DNA from: Ascochyta rabiei
Lineage: Eukaryota > Ascomycota > Dothideomycetes > Pleosporales > Didymellaceae
DNA: 64,000 nucleotides
Assembly (NCBI RefSeq): GCF_004011695.2
Contig: NC_082410.1
Location: 1,798,001 to 1,862,000, forward strand
Reading direction: 5' to 3'
Below the pieces are notes generated by a model. It saw nothing but the letters and a program-made list of their open reading frames with translations, had not been told where the DNA came from and did not search any database. Both the position numbers and the translations under genes were made by a program. Position 1 is the first letter of the stretch. The number at the start of each line of letters is the position of its first letter. Of the stretch, positions 1 to 10,787 are shown piece after piece.

Positions 1-584
1 GTTTCCGCTCCGAAGTCCCCGACCGCACATTGTCCCGTGGCGCACCCGCTGCCGCAGAGCCCGAGTCCAGTGGACCACCCCGTCTCGCCCTCGCTGGCGG
101 CAAGCCCTCGTGGCGTGACCGCATGGCCGCAAAGGACTCTGGCGAAGGCCCCCCTGCTGCGCCCGCTGCTCAACCCACTCCTGTCACTGCTCCTACGGCT
201 ACTCCCCCTCCCTCTGAGGCACCACCTTCCCAGCGCTCCGGCTACGTTCCTCCCCACCTGCGAGGAGCTGGCGGCGCTGCCCCCGGTGGAGGCTGGCGTG
301 AGCGTGAGGCTGCAGGACGCAGCGGTGACGCGCCAGCTCGTGCTGAGCGTCCCGAGCGTACCGACTCTAGCTCTCCTGCCGCTGGTGGCCGCTACGAGGC
401 TCCTCGCCGTGGTTTCGGCGGTGACTCTGACCGCAAGGCATCCCCCGCTACAGGTGGCCGGTGGGAGCCTCCCAGCCGTCGCGGCGCACCCGCCGACGGC
501 GAGCGTGAGCCCGAGTCCCGCCCTCCTCCCGCGGGCGGTGCTAGCGATGGCAAGTACAGGCCCGGTGCCTTCAGGCGCACTTAG
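1..584 (+). CDS. TIF32: eIF3 subunit A, C-terminal tail (5' partial)
   Basis: The reading frame is already open at base 3 and runs to a TAG at 582-584, so this is the 3' end of a gene that starts outside the window. The tail is disordered, rich in Pro, Ala, Gly and Arg, and carries the short motifs KPSWRDRMAAK, GYVPPHLRG, GGWRERE and a terminal GKYRPGAFRR. This combination is what the extreme C-terminus of fungal eIF3a looks like. The full protein is the large scaffold of translation initiation factor eIF3, which binds the 40S subunit in the cytosol; the PCI domain and helical spectrin-like region would lie upstream. Other proteins also carry YVPPHLR (DEAD-box helicases such as Ded1), but there it is N-terminal, so eIF3a is preferred. 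Confidence 0.82.
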   Translation, partial: FRSEVPDRTLSRGAPAAAEPESSGPPRLALAGGKPSWRDRMAAKDSGEGPPAAPAAQPTPVTAPTATPPPSEAPPSQRSGYVPPHLRGAGGAAPGGGWREREAAGRSGDAPARAERPERTDSSSPAAGGRYEAPRRGFGGDSDRKASPATGGRWEPPSRRGAPADGEREPESRPPPAGGASDGKYRPGAFRRT

Positions 585-1139
585 GGACAGGATAGCCGTG
601 GGTTCTATTAGACATGATTGACGCGTATAATGATGCATCTGTGTCTGGTCACGAGAAAAGGGTTCGGTGGTACATAGGGCGTTGTTTTTGGCTCTGGCTT
701 TTTCTCAGGCACGGCCGTCACGATTATGCGCCATCATAGTTAGGATTTCCTATAAATGCACTTACAGCGTTTCTTCACACCCGTCGCCAGACGCTTTTAA
801 ATCCGTTTCTCACGCGATGCTACCCAGAGCCACATCCGCGTCGTGTCACATTCTGCCAAGGACAAAATCGCCAAAAAAAATCAATCACCACACCCACACT
901 GCAAACTCGCAGTATGTCGTCCACCACCACATTCCCAATCCCCCGACATTCTCAGCTATCCACTCCCATCCGCATCCCGCCCCCACTCCCTGCCGCTGCT
1001 CCGAAAAACGCCCTCCCCCTAGGAGATGGGAAAAAAAAATCTTCCTCCGCTGTCCCCACCCCCCACCATCCTCTCCACCACATCCACCCAACACCACACC
1101 AACACCACACTGGACACTCCTAGCCGGCAAAAAGAAAGC
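585..1139. other. Intergenic, no gene seen
   Basis: Lies between the eIF3a stop and the tRNA. It is C- and A-rich on the plus strand, with CCAC/CCCC runs near 950-1120. Open frames here are Pro/His low complexity without domain features, and I do not call a gene. Confidence 0.6.
1129..1133 (-). terminator. Pol III terminator of tRNA-Glu
   Basis: Five A residues on the plus strand, i.e. TTTTT on the transcribed-sense minus strand, begin 6 nt after the last tRNA base. This is the standard RNA polymerase III stop signal. Confidence 0.75.
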
Positions 1140-1221
1140 TTCCGTCACGGGGAATCGAACCCCGGCCACATCGGCACTTGCTAATGAGAGCGATGTATCC
1201 TAGCCACTAGACCATAACGGA
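1140..1221 (-). tRNA. tRNA-Glu (CTC) with 10-nt intron
   Basis: On the minus strand the sequence starts TCCGTTATGG and folds into a cloverleaf. The acceptor stem is TCCGTTA/TGACGGA, the D-arm contains TCTAGTGGCTAGGA, the anticodon stem is CATCG/CGATG with loop CTCTCAC (anticodon CTC), and the T-arm is CCGGGGTTCGATTCCCCG. Between the A at position 37 and the C at position 38 there is an extra TTAGCAAGTG, the canonical place for a nuclear tRNA intron. Mature length is therefore 72 nt. The internal A and B boxes serve as promoter, and a T5 terminator follows. It decodes GAG codons. The pairing and a complete T-loop make this a confident call. Confidence 0.95.
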
Positions 1222-1757
1222 GGTGAATGGGTGATTATGTGAATACTGTAATTTGAAAAACATATAGAGTCCGCCTAAGGGGAAAAGCTCAAGGAAATGG
1301 AGTAGATGCTGTGATGGGTCGGGGTGCTTGAGTCAGGGGTTTGGCGAGTGAGTGAGTGGAGGTGATTAGTGAGTGTCGGGGGAGGATGTAGCGAGTGGGG
1401 TCCGAGGATTCAAGGAAGAGAGGATCCTGAAAAGGACTTGAGATGTGGAACGCATGGGTTGAGTTGATGTGTTGGCAAGGTTGGTAGACTAGGAATGTAC
1501 AAGAACCATCGTCTTCAATGATACAGCAGTGGCTCGTCATCGCGTCTATCGCCAACCTTATTTACCTCTGAAACCTGTTCTCTCTTCTTCTTCAGTCGTG
1601 GTTGCTGATTGTTTTGCTGCTCTGCTATACTTGCTCATGACCCCTTGACCTCCTCATCATCTGCGTCTTGTCCTTTCCCAGTACTTGTTGCCTGAGCTGG
1701 CGATTGCTAAGCATGATACTTTCCCTTGCTTTCGAGCCCAGCTCTTGCTGGTGAGCA
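1222..1757. other. Intergenic, 3' flank of the large unknown gene
   Basis: Between the tRNA 5' end and the probable last stop codon of the minus-strand unknown gene. No convincing coding frame or RNA gene was seen. Confidence 0.5.
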
Positions 1758-2675
1758 TCAGGCAGGAGACAAATCTTTCAAGCTCTGTTTAGGGGTTCGC
1801 CTCTTGGGTACTGCATGCTTGGGTACTGCACACATGTCTGAGGTATCTGTGTCGTATAATGGGACTGAGGAATGCCGAAACGGTCTATCTGTTGTCTGAC
1901 TCGCTGCCTGCGGAGTCTGGGCTGCGTTTTCAGTTCGAAAATCTGCTGCTGTTGATGGCTCATCGGCGCCTGCCGAGAGAATCGCTTCTCACGGCCTATG
2001 GCCTCCCATATATTTCGCGGCGCTGCAATCGCTGAAGCTGACGACCTGCGCTGCATTCGTGATCATTCGAGCGCAGGCGGATATTCTCTCGATCTGAACA
2101 TTGGCCTCCTGGATGCTGGCCTGGAATTTGATGTCGCTTTCGACGCTCGTCTCCTAAAACTCGAGCGGGTTTGGCACCCCGCGATGAGAGTTGGCTCTCT
2201 CATTCATGCCTTCGATCCTGGACTGCCTTGCTCGCCCCTTCCTGTCAATTACATTCTTGGCTCTGGTGCCTGCTCTCGCAACTGCAGAGTAAAATTCGTA
2301 CGAAGCTTCGACAGCTTGTGACCAATACACGGGTTTGCGGTTACTGGCTGGTCTGGCTTGCCCGTTGGTAATTTGCGCTGCTGACTTGGATCTCGGAGAA
2401 ACCGTTAAACTTGGAGCTCCTTTTTTAAACAGTTGCCAGACTCTTTCTGGTTCTACTTTCTTTTGAATGATTGGGCGGGTGTGAGTGGATGTTCGATAGG
2501 CCTGTGGCCTACGTTGAGAAGCAGACGCTTGGGACTTGGGCACGCCTTTCTCTTGCCCATGGGGGTCTTGCTTTGTTGAATGTCGGCGGCGAGCGGGATC
2601 TGACGCTTGGCTACGAAAAGATAGCTGGCGAGCCTCGTTGCAATTGGAGGTGTTCGGCCAGGTTCTGGGCTGCAC
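1758..2675 (-). CDS. Probable 3' exons of the large unknown gene
   Basis: Two or three coding-looking stretches on the minus strand continue downstream of the large unknown gene. One runs 2675 to 2157 and is basic (KKVEPERVWQLFKKG, then EASYEFYSAVARAG). It stops at a TAG (2156-2154) but stays open in the same frame for about 50 further codons (SVESDIKFQASIQEANV). A final stretch can be read as FRTENAAQTPQAA... to a TGA at 1758. A good donor (GTGAGA) near 2002 would join a frame containing NIWEAIG to that last stretch through a 50-bp intron. I could not derive one consistent exon chain. It may be the C-terminus of the upstream gene, a separate small gene, or decaying sequence. I recognise no family. 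Confidence 0.35.
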
Positions 2676-2784
2676 TTCATAGTTCGAGAAATCGCCCTCT
2701 TAGACTGAGACTGCAGGATAGGAGTTATGCAGATGTTTCTTCTGATGGACGCAACTTGTGCCGGCGAGAGAGCATTTCATCGGT

Positions 2785-5700
2785 CTAGAATCGAAGTTGG
2801 GGCTCGATACATGGATCTGTATACAGGTGCGGTCGAATAACCTCTTGTCCTTTGTAGCGTTCCCTAGGAGTTCCTGCTACCCGTCTTGGTGCCACGTGGC
2901 GAAAGGGCTCGAATGGTCGGTCGCGACAGGGCTCGAAAGACCGTTGAGCTTGAAGCCTTGGCGCACGATATCCGGGCCTGTATGACTGCTGTTGAACGGG
3001 TTGGAGCTTTTTCTTTGATTTTGAACAAAGTCCGAAGAAACAACTCTTCAATAAAGGAGGCTTAGCTTTCAGCCTCGGGGGCGGTGTGTAGGTATCTGGT
3101 CTGGTCCATGCTGGGGTATCGCGTACAGGGTAAGCAGGAGCTGGAGGGAATTGTCTTTCAGGGGGATAGCTTGAAACCTTCTTTCGAGATTTCTTCTCAA
3201 CATTTGTGGCCCTGTGAACTCTGTTGATCATTTGAGGGGGAGGCGCCATGATGCCAGGTGCTGCGGTACTGGGTTTCCTCTCTTGTGCAGTGGAAAGTGA
3301 AGGCACTGTCAAGTCTTGTTGCATGTGGTCGTTCGCCTCTGTCAGAGCACAGGCCTTATGATTCTCGAGCTTTCGAGACTCGTGAAGCTTTGTCTCGACG
3401 TCTCGGCGTACTGATGGTGGATCTGGGTTTTCTGCATCCCAGGAGGGATCGAGGGTTTGAGCTGTGACGATGCAACCGAGATCTTGCGCTGAGCCATGGG
3501 CAGGAATCATCGTCGGTTGTCGTTTGGCAAAATTTCCAGTCATTTCTGCCACTACAATAGTCTCTGGTTTTGCTTTTCCAGCTAACGCCGAGTAACAGGT
3601 AGGTGTACTGGTGATGAACCTTCTTGGCAAAGGAACTAGTGCTGGAGACGGCGAGTCCATAGCCGCTGATTTTACTTGTACCCTTTCCATTGGACTCTCT
3701 TTTATTCGTGTGCTGGAAAGAGCTGCAGAAACTTCTTCAAGGGTAGTATCTGCCACAATCTCAGTCGATGCGTGGTAGAAGTCGTACAGAACCAGTGGTT
3801 CGTCAAGCAGAGAAGAGCTTGCACACCCTGTCTTGAAAGCAGTATTGTACATCTCATCAACCTTCTGATCAGGCTGCAAATCGCTTGTTGTAAGTGGTTC
3901 GAAGAATCCTGATGAACCCAGGTCAATGGCCTCGGCTTCTGGTGTTGGCGAACGAGGTGCTATACAAGCTCCTCCAATCTGAAGAGTCGGTGCTTCAAAC
4001 TCAAAGTCGTTAGAGAGCGATGGCACAAGCTTGGTGAAGCTGCGAGTTGGCTCACATGTAGCTGTACGCAAAACAGCAGGCGCTTTCTCCACATGTTCAG
4101 TGGAGAATTTGGAAGACGAAGTGGTTGACGAACGAAACATGAAAGACCCTCGCTGATCAGTTCCTTCGACAGTGGTAGCTCCGCTAGTTCGCTTGACTAG
4201 AGCTTCAAAGATGACGTACTCTTCCTGCGCTCCGTCTATCGGTGTAGAGTCTGAACCAGAGGCTTCTTCAATGACCTGTGACACACGCTCAGCTTCCTTT
4301 GGGATAGACTGACGAGATGGCTGAAAGGTGACCTTCTTCATCGGCATGTACCATGCTACATCTAGCTCAGATGAAGACGATGCAAGTCGTTCTACAGGCG
4401 AAACTGGGTCTGCGATCAGAAAAGCGGTGCATTGCGTGGGTATGCGTGGCGGTATATCTGCTACAAACTCGGCAGGCTTTGGTCGCAGGTCTAGTGCTGG
4501 CAGCTTTCCATCCACAAGTACGCTATCATCGAGAGGGATCTGTGATACAGTTTGTTCGTTTTTCAGAATCGATCGAGGAGCAGCAGCTCGAGTTGCAACG
4601 CGCTCAACCGCAGGGGAGTCCCTGTTCTCTTCCTTTTCCTCCTATAGCTCGGAAGAGGAGAAAGAAAAGGGACTCTGCCAGTCAGTATGTTGCGACACGA
4701 CAGTCGACAGAAGAGTTGTACGTGGGTTGGTAATTTGGTCAGAAGTCTCGGGCTCAAGCGCCATCTCGTGTTCCCTTTGCGTTCTCTCTACGGGAATCCT
4801 GGATTCTACACTCTCTAGAATGTCTACATGGCCTAATGGCGTAAAAGAGTAGCTTTCCTCGGAATCAGATGAATTTTTTTGGACTGACCGTTTGTGTTCG
4901 CAAAGTGCAACAAAATCTTTAGGTTCAAACACAAATCCTGTGGGTGAACGCTGGGACGGAGTGAAATCGGCATATACTACTTCGGGCTGGTGTAGGTACC
5001 CGGTCTCTGACTTCCTATCAAATTGTTTGATTTGAGATTCGAAGTCTAAAGCAAGAAGAGCTTCAATAACGAGAGTGTTCGAATTAGTTGCCCCAGGAAC
5101 CTCAGACTGTGCGACCCCTACCCTCTTCTGTAAAATTCCTGACGAGACCTCTCTAGAGTCACAAGACTTGTTCCTTAGTCGTGTTGATTCCGCTGGCAGC
5201 TCGGAAGATATTCCGCTGAGCCTCCGTTTGACATCATCAAATGCAAGCTTGGCTTCGCGACGGTCCTGCCAAGGGACACCCAAGTCTTGAGCAATATCGC
5301 CAAGCTTGTCAATCAGCTGTGTGCAAGCGTCCGACAGCTCAGTCAAATGTCTTCGAGTTTGCTCAAGCCAAGAGTCTTGGTTGGATTTGATTCGCTCTGG
5401 CATGACGTCTCCAAAAGCCTCGGGGACTCTATCTCGGGAAACAGCTGATGTTGTGGAGGAACCTTGCACAGGCGCATTTTCGAACAACTCATCGTCCTTA
5501 GCGCTGGGTCGTCTGTCTAGATCAATGCCGAGGTCATCTGCAACAGAGTCGACCAGATCAACCAGATCAGAAACTGTCTTGATGCTCTTACGCAAGACGG
5601 ATTTGTGGTCGTTGATATTCGGAGCAAGTAGCCCAGGCAACCCAACATTCAGCTTCTCAGCTGCTTTGGGAGGAACGTTTGGACATGGCGGTTGCTATTC

Positions 5701-7833
5701 GTACACTTGCTGCACTGCTTTCCCCACTGGTTGGCGTATAGTCTGGTAAGGCTGATGGACCGTTTTATGGGCGCGAGAAGATCTGCATGGCGTATGACAG
5801 AGAGGAGCGCTTTCAACCTGGTATCGTTGGATGGGATTTTCAGTCTTCCTTCGAAGCTGGGAGAGACTGGGTTCAGCATGTCTGATGCTGTTGATCACAT
5901 CTTGCAATGTGTTGGTGTGCTCTTCCAGGATAGCATCTATGATATTCCCCACGTCCCTCGCCAAGGCATCGCAACACTTTTCTGCAGGTGGACATTCGGA
6001 GTGGTTTTTGCGGTGTCCGGGGCTGCGACAGTATGTGCCATCAGCCTTCTTCGATGAGTACGAGCTTAATGATAAGGATTCCGTCGCCACTCGTCGCCAA
6101 GTGCGCTGTTGTGTCGCCGACTTCGATCCAGGCGGTGGAGACTTGGTTCTACACTGATGACATAGCCTCTTGGATGCATGCTCACGAGATTCGGTAGGGT
6201 CCATGAATGAGAAATGACCACAAGCGCGCTTGGTCCACTTATCGGGATTTTGGAGAGGCTTGTATGTTCTAAATGTGCCCCCCGGCTTGATGCGTGCGCC
6301 AGGAAAGCCAAAGTCTTGCGTCCTGCGTCTTCCGTATGCGCTACGCCAATCGACATGCTCGGGCACGGTGATATTAGGTTCATCCACATCTATATGCTCA
6401 TTCATTATTTGAGTGGGACTGGGAGCTGTACTTCGACGAGACAGTGAGGGCGTAGAGCCTGAACCGTCGTGACTGAAGCTGTTGGAAGCATTATCCAGAA
6501 CTCTTCCAAGAACGTCGCCAGGCCCGGTGCTATCGTTGTCTTCTGTAGATCGGCCGAGGTCTGCTGCTAAAGACCTGTGAGGCCTTGACCTTATCGTTCG
6601 TGCAGCTGATGTTCCCTCATGGGTCAGAGGAGCACTGTAAGACTTGCGTCTGCTAAATTGCTTGGCCGTAAATCCGTGGTCTTCCTCGACAGCTCTTCGA
6701 ACAGTGTGACTAGGGTGCGCACTGGACGTTGCAACTTCTTTGGCTGCTTCTTGGTCGCTTTCAGCGGCTGTCATAGAATGGGCATAACGATGGCTCACTG
6801 TCTCATCGGATACATGGCAGTTGTCGGCTCTGTCGGTATGCTCGAGAACTGTTACGAGTGTATTGAAAGCGTTATCTGCTTTTGAACTATTCCCAACAGA
6901 CCGCTGTTTCTTGTCCAAGGGCTCAGTATCTCGAGATGCTGTGGCGAGGAAATTGGTAGGATGCCGCTCACCAGATCTTGTTCTGGGAGCCTCAGATGAG
7001 AGGTCATTGTACGCAGAAGTGTCTTGAAGTGCTGTTGCTTTCCGAAGATCAACGTTCGACATCGAGTCGCCTTTTAGAAGAGCGAGACGGTTTGTCAGCT
7101 GAGAAGGCTCAAGCTGGGTAGACGCCTCCGGTGGTGGACTTGGCAAAACCGGCTCTATATCCGAGTCAGATTGTATCGCGATGCGCAAATCCGGACGAGT
7201 GGCCTTATCCCTGGAGCGGCGATGTGGGAGGTTGTGTACGTACTCCTCGCTCACCCGAGTCTTTGCACTGGCACCTTTGGCTGTAGCAGCTGCCGGAGGT
7301 GGAAAAGGAGGAGCTGATCGGATTGAGGATGCTTTGCTCTCGAAGAAGTCTCTCGCAGCCCGTACTGAGATTGGTTTTGCGGGTGTCCTCGGGAACAATG
7401 GTGATTGCAAAGAATTTGGCGCAGAGACCTCTCGCTCGGGCTCGGGTTTTGATTCAGGTCGAGTCTTGGAGTGGAAGGAGCCAGATGTTCGCAGTCGACC
7501 TGAAGAAGTGGCACCAAGCTGGGTCGGTACACCTCCTGTAGTTTTTGGCTTGCGATAGGGATGATCGATATCATCCAGAATCTGGCCGTAAGGGTTCTTG
7601 CCCTCGAGGTATGCGGGCGACTTGTGTCCTTGTGGAGCTGACTGGACGTCATCTGACTGCGGTGGCAGGATCAAGTTCGGACGGTTCGATGACTTGCGTC
7701 GAGCTGAGATTGAGTCTGCTTGTGAAGGAGCGTCGTTCCGATCCTGTCGTGTGCGCTGCTTTTGCTCGCGGGCACTGGTGTTGCTGGAACGAGATGCAGA
7801 GCTTGAGGTGGGCTGATCAAAGCCTCGACGCAT
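2785..7833 (-). CDS. Large unknown protein, frame interrupted by TAG codons
   Basis: From an ATG at 7833 (MRRGFDQPTSSS) one minus-strand frame stays open for 1,683 codons except for TAGs at 5697-5695, 4644-4642 and the end at 2787-2785. The three pieces (about 712, 350 and 618 codons) share the frame. Piece 1 is Ser/Arg/Pro-rich and disordered, with a Cys/His patch at about residues 533-562 (CGHFSF ... CHQC) that could bind metal, followed by helical sequence (IIDAILEEHTNTLQDVIN). Piece 2 has heptad-like helices (SDLVDLVDSVADDLGIDL; DACTQLIDKLGDIAQDLG). Piece 3 is acidic and Pro-rich with a basic C-terminus. The TAGs may be 3' splice sites of in-phase introns (TATAG/GAGG looks like one), nonsense mutations, or readthrough sites. 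I know no homologous family. The upstream TTG in frame at 7857 is not the start. Confidence 0.5.
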
Positions 7834-8236
7834 GGAAGATGCTAAGGAAGGGTCCAAGAATCAAGATGCGTGAGTCGAGTTGCTGTGCTGTAGAAATGAT
7901 GTGAGGAGCTTGTAGAGGAAAGTGAATCAGGGAATAAAGGAAAGCTGGAAGATGAGATGAATATGAATAAGGTAGAAAACAGGAGCAGTAGGATTGATGG
8001 CGACTTTGATGCACTCAATCGGTGCAGCAGAAGCGCAGGAAGGACTGGAGAAAGACGAGTGTTTGGGGTTTGGGGTTGGCTCAAGATGCACCTTCTATCA
8101 ATTCCTGATGGAAAGCACGTCGCGTGCTTCGCGCTGGATACTATACATACCACATGGTCATCGGTCTCCGCACGCAGCCGGGCAACCATGTAGATTACGA
8201 GAGCGACATCTCATGCCCCCTAAACGCTATTTACAT
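7834..8236. other. Promoter and 5' leader of the large unknown gene
   Basis: Lies between ATP16 (3' end) and the ATG of the minus-strand unknown gene. Its minus strand is pyrimidine-rich near 7930-8000, as in many fungal 5' leaders. No gene was seen. Confidence 0.5.
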
Positions 8237-8997
8237 CTACTTCAAACTGGCCTGGAGGCTCTCAAGTACCTTGTAACTGTTAGCGCAAGACCCAAGTCAT
8301 TTCCTGCTCTGTTTTCCATACCTCGAGCTCAATCTTGGCCTCAGCAATGTCCTGCTCGCTGCCGCTGCCGCTGGCAATCTTCTGGGCCTCGGCGATCTGG
8401 TTCCTGACGGCCTGCTCTACAGTCAGCCTGCGCTCCTCGCAGCAGTTGCGTGGTGCTATCGTACGTCGGCGCTGAAGTCCTCAAGCGGGTATCCCTCGAC
8501 GGCGTTGATGCTGAGCTTGGAGTCAGGCTGGACAACGGCGAATCCACCAGACAGGAAGAACTGCTTGTTGCCGCCGGACTCCTCGATGATCTCGACCAGA
8601 CCGGGCTTCAGCTGCTCGATAGATGCAACGTGGTTGGCCAAAATACCCATGTCACCGGTCTCGGCGGCGAGGTTGACCTGGACGCTGCACGATCCCTCAT
8701 GTCAGTAATCGCTCGTTCGCAATGCGGGTTCGGTCGGGCTGGCGGTGGACATACACATCCTGGGACTTGAAGATGGTCTGCATGGCAATTTGTCAGCAAT
8801 GATGCCGCAGCGAAGAAGCGGCCCAACGGCATCCCCGAGATGCGGCAGGCGTAGGCGATGCGTACCTGGTGAGGCAGAGCTAGGGAGAGCTTGATCTTGT
8901 CCGAGGCGACCTCAGCGTATCCACGGCGCTGGATGGGGCGGGCGATGGCGGCAGGGCGCGCGCGGAGGGCGGAGCGGGCAATGCGGAGGGCGCTCAT
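8237..8997 (-). CDS. ATP16: Mitochondrial F1-ATP synthase subunit delta
   Basis: Five exons: 8997-8866, 8777-8755, 8684-8465, 8414-8322 and 8269-8237. They sum to 501 nt (166 aa), the usual length for this subunit. The N-terminus (MSALRIARSALRARPAAIARP...RRGYAE) is a typical mitochondrial presequence. The mature part matches the epsilon/delta beta-sandwich of ATP synthase: VVQVNLAAETGDMGILANHV, then SIEQLKPGLVEIIEE, FFLSGGFAVVQPDS, and a C-terminal helical hairpin (AEAQKIASG, EQDIAEAKIELEVLE). It sits in the F1 central stalk with gamma and epsilon and transmits rotation to the Fo c-ring in the inner membrane. Intron 4 ends at an unusual TAGAG acceptor chosen because it alone keeps the frame; the last intron has a GCTAAC branch site. 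Another ATP synthase subunit gene, ATP18, lies 1.3 kb away. Confidence 0.93.
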
Positions 8998-9507
8998 GAT
9001 GGATGGAGGGGTGGTGAGGATGCAATTGCTGGTGCGGCCGAGAGCTTTCGTTGTCGTTGAATCTCTGCACTTGCGGCTAGCCGGAGTTGTCCCGCTAGCG
9101 CCTCACGTTGCTCACATCGAGAGTGATAGGCCTTGGACGGCGACTGACGAACAGCGAACGTGACACGGGCAACTGTTTTGAGCAATTTGCGTGTTTCTGG
9201 AACATATTGCTGATTGTACATGCTGCATTGTCGAGCTGTGGTATCACTCGGATCTTCGTCAAGAGCTGGTCTCGAGCGCCCGGCCTACGTCCACCACGGC
9301 TCTGGTCTAACAGGTCACCTTCAATCAATACTGCACAGGCTGATCAGACTGGCATGAAAATAGACTCGCTCGTCTCAAGGGTATCTCAAAAGCAAAACGC
9401 CCACCAACCATCCCTCTTTCCCCACCAATACTTCATTCAATCGGGACTTCTCGTACCGACCACATATCTGCGCACAGCCGCAACACGAGAATGAGAGAGA
9501 CCACCAT
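8998..9507. other. Intergenic: ATP16 promoter and SPC19 3' flank
   Basis: Both neighbours are on the minus strand. It should hold the ATP16 promoter. No additional coding frame is convincing. Confidence 0.5.
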
Positions 9508-10102
9508 CTAGTAATCATCGAATTGCTGCGGAGCGGCCATGCTCATTCTCAGCTGTCTCTCCCTTTGCTTCGCCTGCAGCTCCAGCGTCTCCACAGCATA
9601 GCTCAGCCTATCTTTCCGTGCCTTCAGCTGCTTATACTTCAGCTCTTGCTGTGCAGTCACTGCTCTTGCACTGCTTCGCCCTGCCGCCGCTCTACTGGCC
9701 GGTCTAGAGCTAGAGCCCGGCCCCCCCGTGCTATCGCGTCCGAGGCGGCCATCGTTCAGATCGCATTTTGCAATCAAAGACTGTTCGCGGCGTTCGAGCT
9801 TGTCCAGGTAGTTTTCGACGCGTTTCAGTAGGTTATCCACCTCGGGACGAATCTCAGAGAGGAGCGCGGACTGCGCGGTTTGGAGGTCGGTTTCGGAAAT
9901 GAGCTCGAAATGCTGGTCGCAATGAGTATACTTGTCCATGCAAATATGGGTTCGTTCAGTGAGTCCCTACTCTTGTTGTTTGTAGCACCTTAGCTAGCCG
10001 TGGCATGTCGCTCACACCGTCGTCGAGGATGTTTATGGTGGAGTCGAGGTTCTGCATGCTGCCGCGCAACGAGGCAACACAACCTTCCAATGCGGATGCC
10101 AT
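9508..10102 (-). CDS. SPC19: DASH complex subunit Spc19
   Basis: Two exons, 10102-9971 and 9912-9508, with a 58-bp intron (donor GTAGGG, branch ACTGAAC, acceptor ACCAG), give 178 aa. The start is MASALEGCVASLRGSM, followed by STINILDDGVSDMPRLAKVL, then HFELISETDLQTAQ, LLSEIRPEVDNLL and YLDKLERREQSLIAK. This block order is characteristic of Spc19, a small coiled-coil subunit of the ten-protein DASH/Dam1 complex that rings kinetochore microtubules in the nucleus. The C-terminal half is a Ser/Arg-rich linker followed by a charged coiled coil (ELKYKQLKARKDRL). An ATG inside the intron (9939) also opens the second exon but would lose the conserved N-terminus. A 238-bp intergenic stretch separates it from the divergent ATP18. 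Confidence 0.88.
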
Positions 10103-10340
10103 ACTGTCGCGGTGCTTTATACTCTTCTGCTACCTGTCCAGAAACGCCTCGTAGGCAATGAATGCGTCGTGCTTGTGGGGTATGCGGAGTCTTGTAAACA
10201 ACGTCGGCCATACCTTCCGCCGACATGGTTGCCAAGCATCGAGCGAGATTCTACAGTGCGCTAGGAGCTCGACGACCCATCGACTCTCATCTCCCACGGC
10301 ACCCGCATACCCACCCATTGCCTCTCCATCACACGTCAAT
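10103..10340. promoter_or_regulatory. Divergent promoter SPC19 / ATP18
   Basis: A 238-bp gap separates the ATGs of two head-to-head genes, so both must be driven from here. I did not identify specific factor sites. Confidence 0.5.
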
Positions 10341-10787
10341 ATGCCTCTTCTCGGTCGCAAGTTCCCCGCGCAAGTCGGTACGTCAGGTCGCGCAGCGCGC
10401 AGAAGCGCAACGAGAGTCGAGAGCCATAGCTAACGGAAGTCCAATCACAGCTAAGCCCATGTGGCCCTTCTACGTCTCTGGTACGTCGAGAACACCGAAT
10501 TAAACCGCAGAAGAGGAGGAGAGCCGGAGAGCCGGAGAGATGATTTGGGCCGATTGGGAGATATTGGAGCACCGAGCGAATCCTCAGAACAACGTTAACG
10601 AACATGCACAGGCCTTGTCATCCTCTACGGTGTCAACGCTGCCGCCAACGCCATGGGCCAGGGTCAGTCCATCCATTCCCGAGATCAAGGGTCTTCACCG
10701 GACATCCCGAGCTGACATGTCGCAGCCGACGAGTACAAGAACGACCCCCGCAACCCGGCCGTCAAGAACGCTTCCCCCAACCACTAG
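10341..10787 (+). CDS. ATP18: ATP synthase Fo subunit j (i/j)
   Basis: This 59-aa protein is split into four tiny exons, 10341-10377, 10451-10480, 10612-10662 and 10726-10787 (180 nt in total), and is therefore easily missed. The protein begins MPLLGRKFPAQVAKPMWPFY, has one hydrophobic helix (SGLVILYGVNAAANAMG) and ends with the family hallmark DEYKNDPRNP followed by a short tail. In yeast the subunit is a small single-pass protein of the mitochondrial inner-membrane Fo sector that helps assemble or dimerise the enzyme. The introns have clear donors (GTACGT twice, GTCAGT) and a GCTGAC branch before the last acceptor. Phase is 1 at all three junctions. Confidence 0.88.

Noticed and set aside
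667..1203. 178-codon plus-strand ORF
   Set aside because: Pro/His/Ser low complexity from C-rich intergenic DNA, and it runs into the antisense of the tRNA gene.
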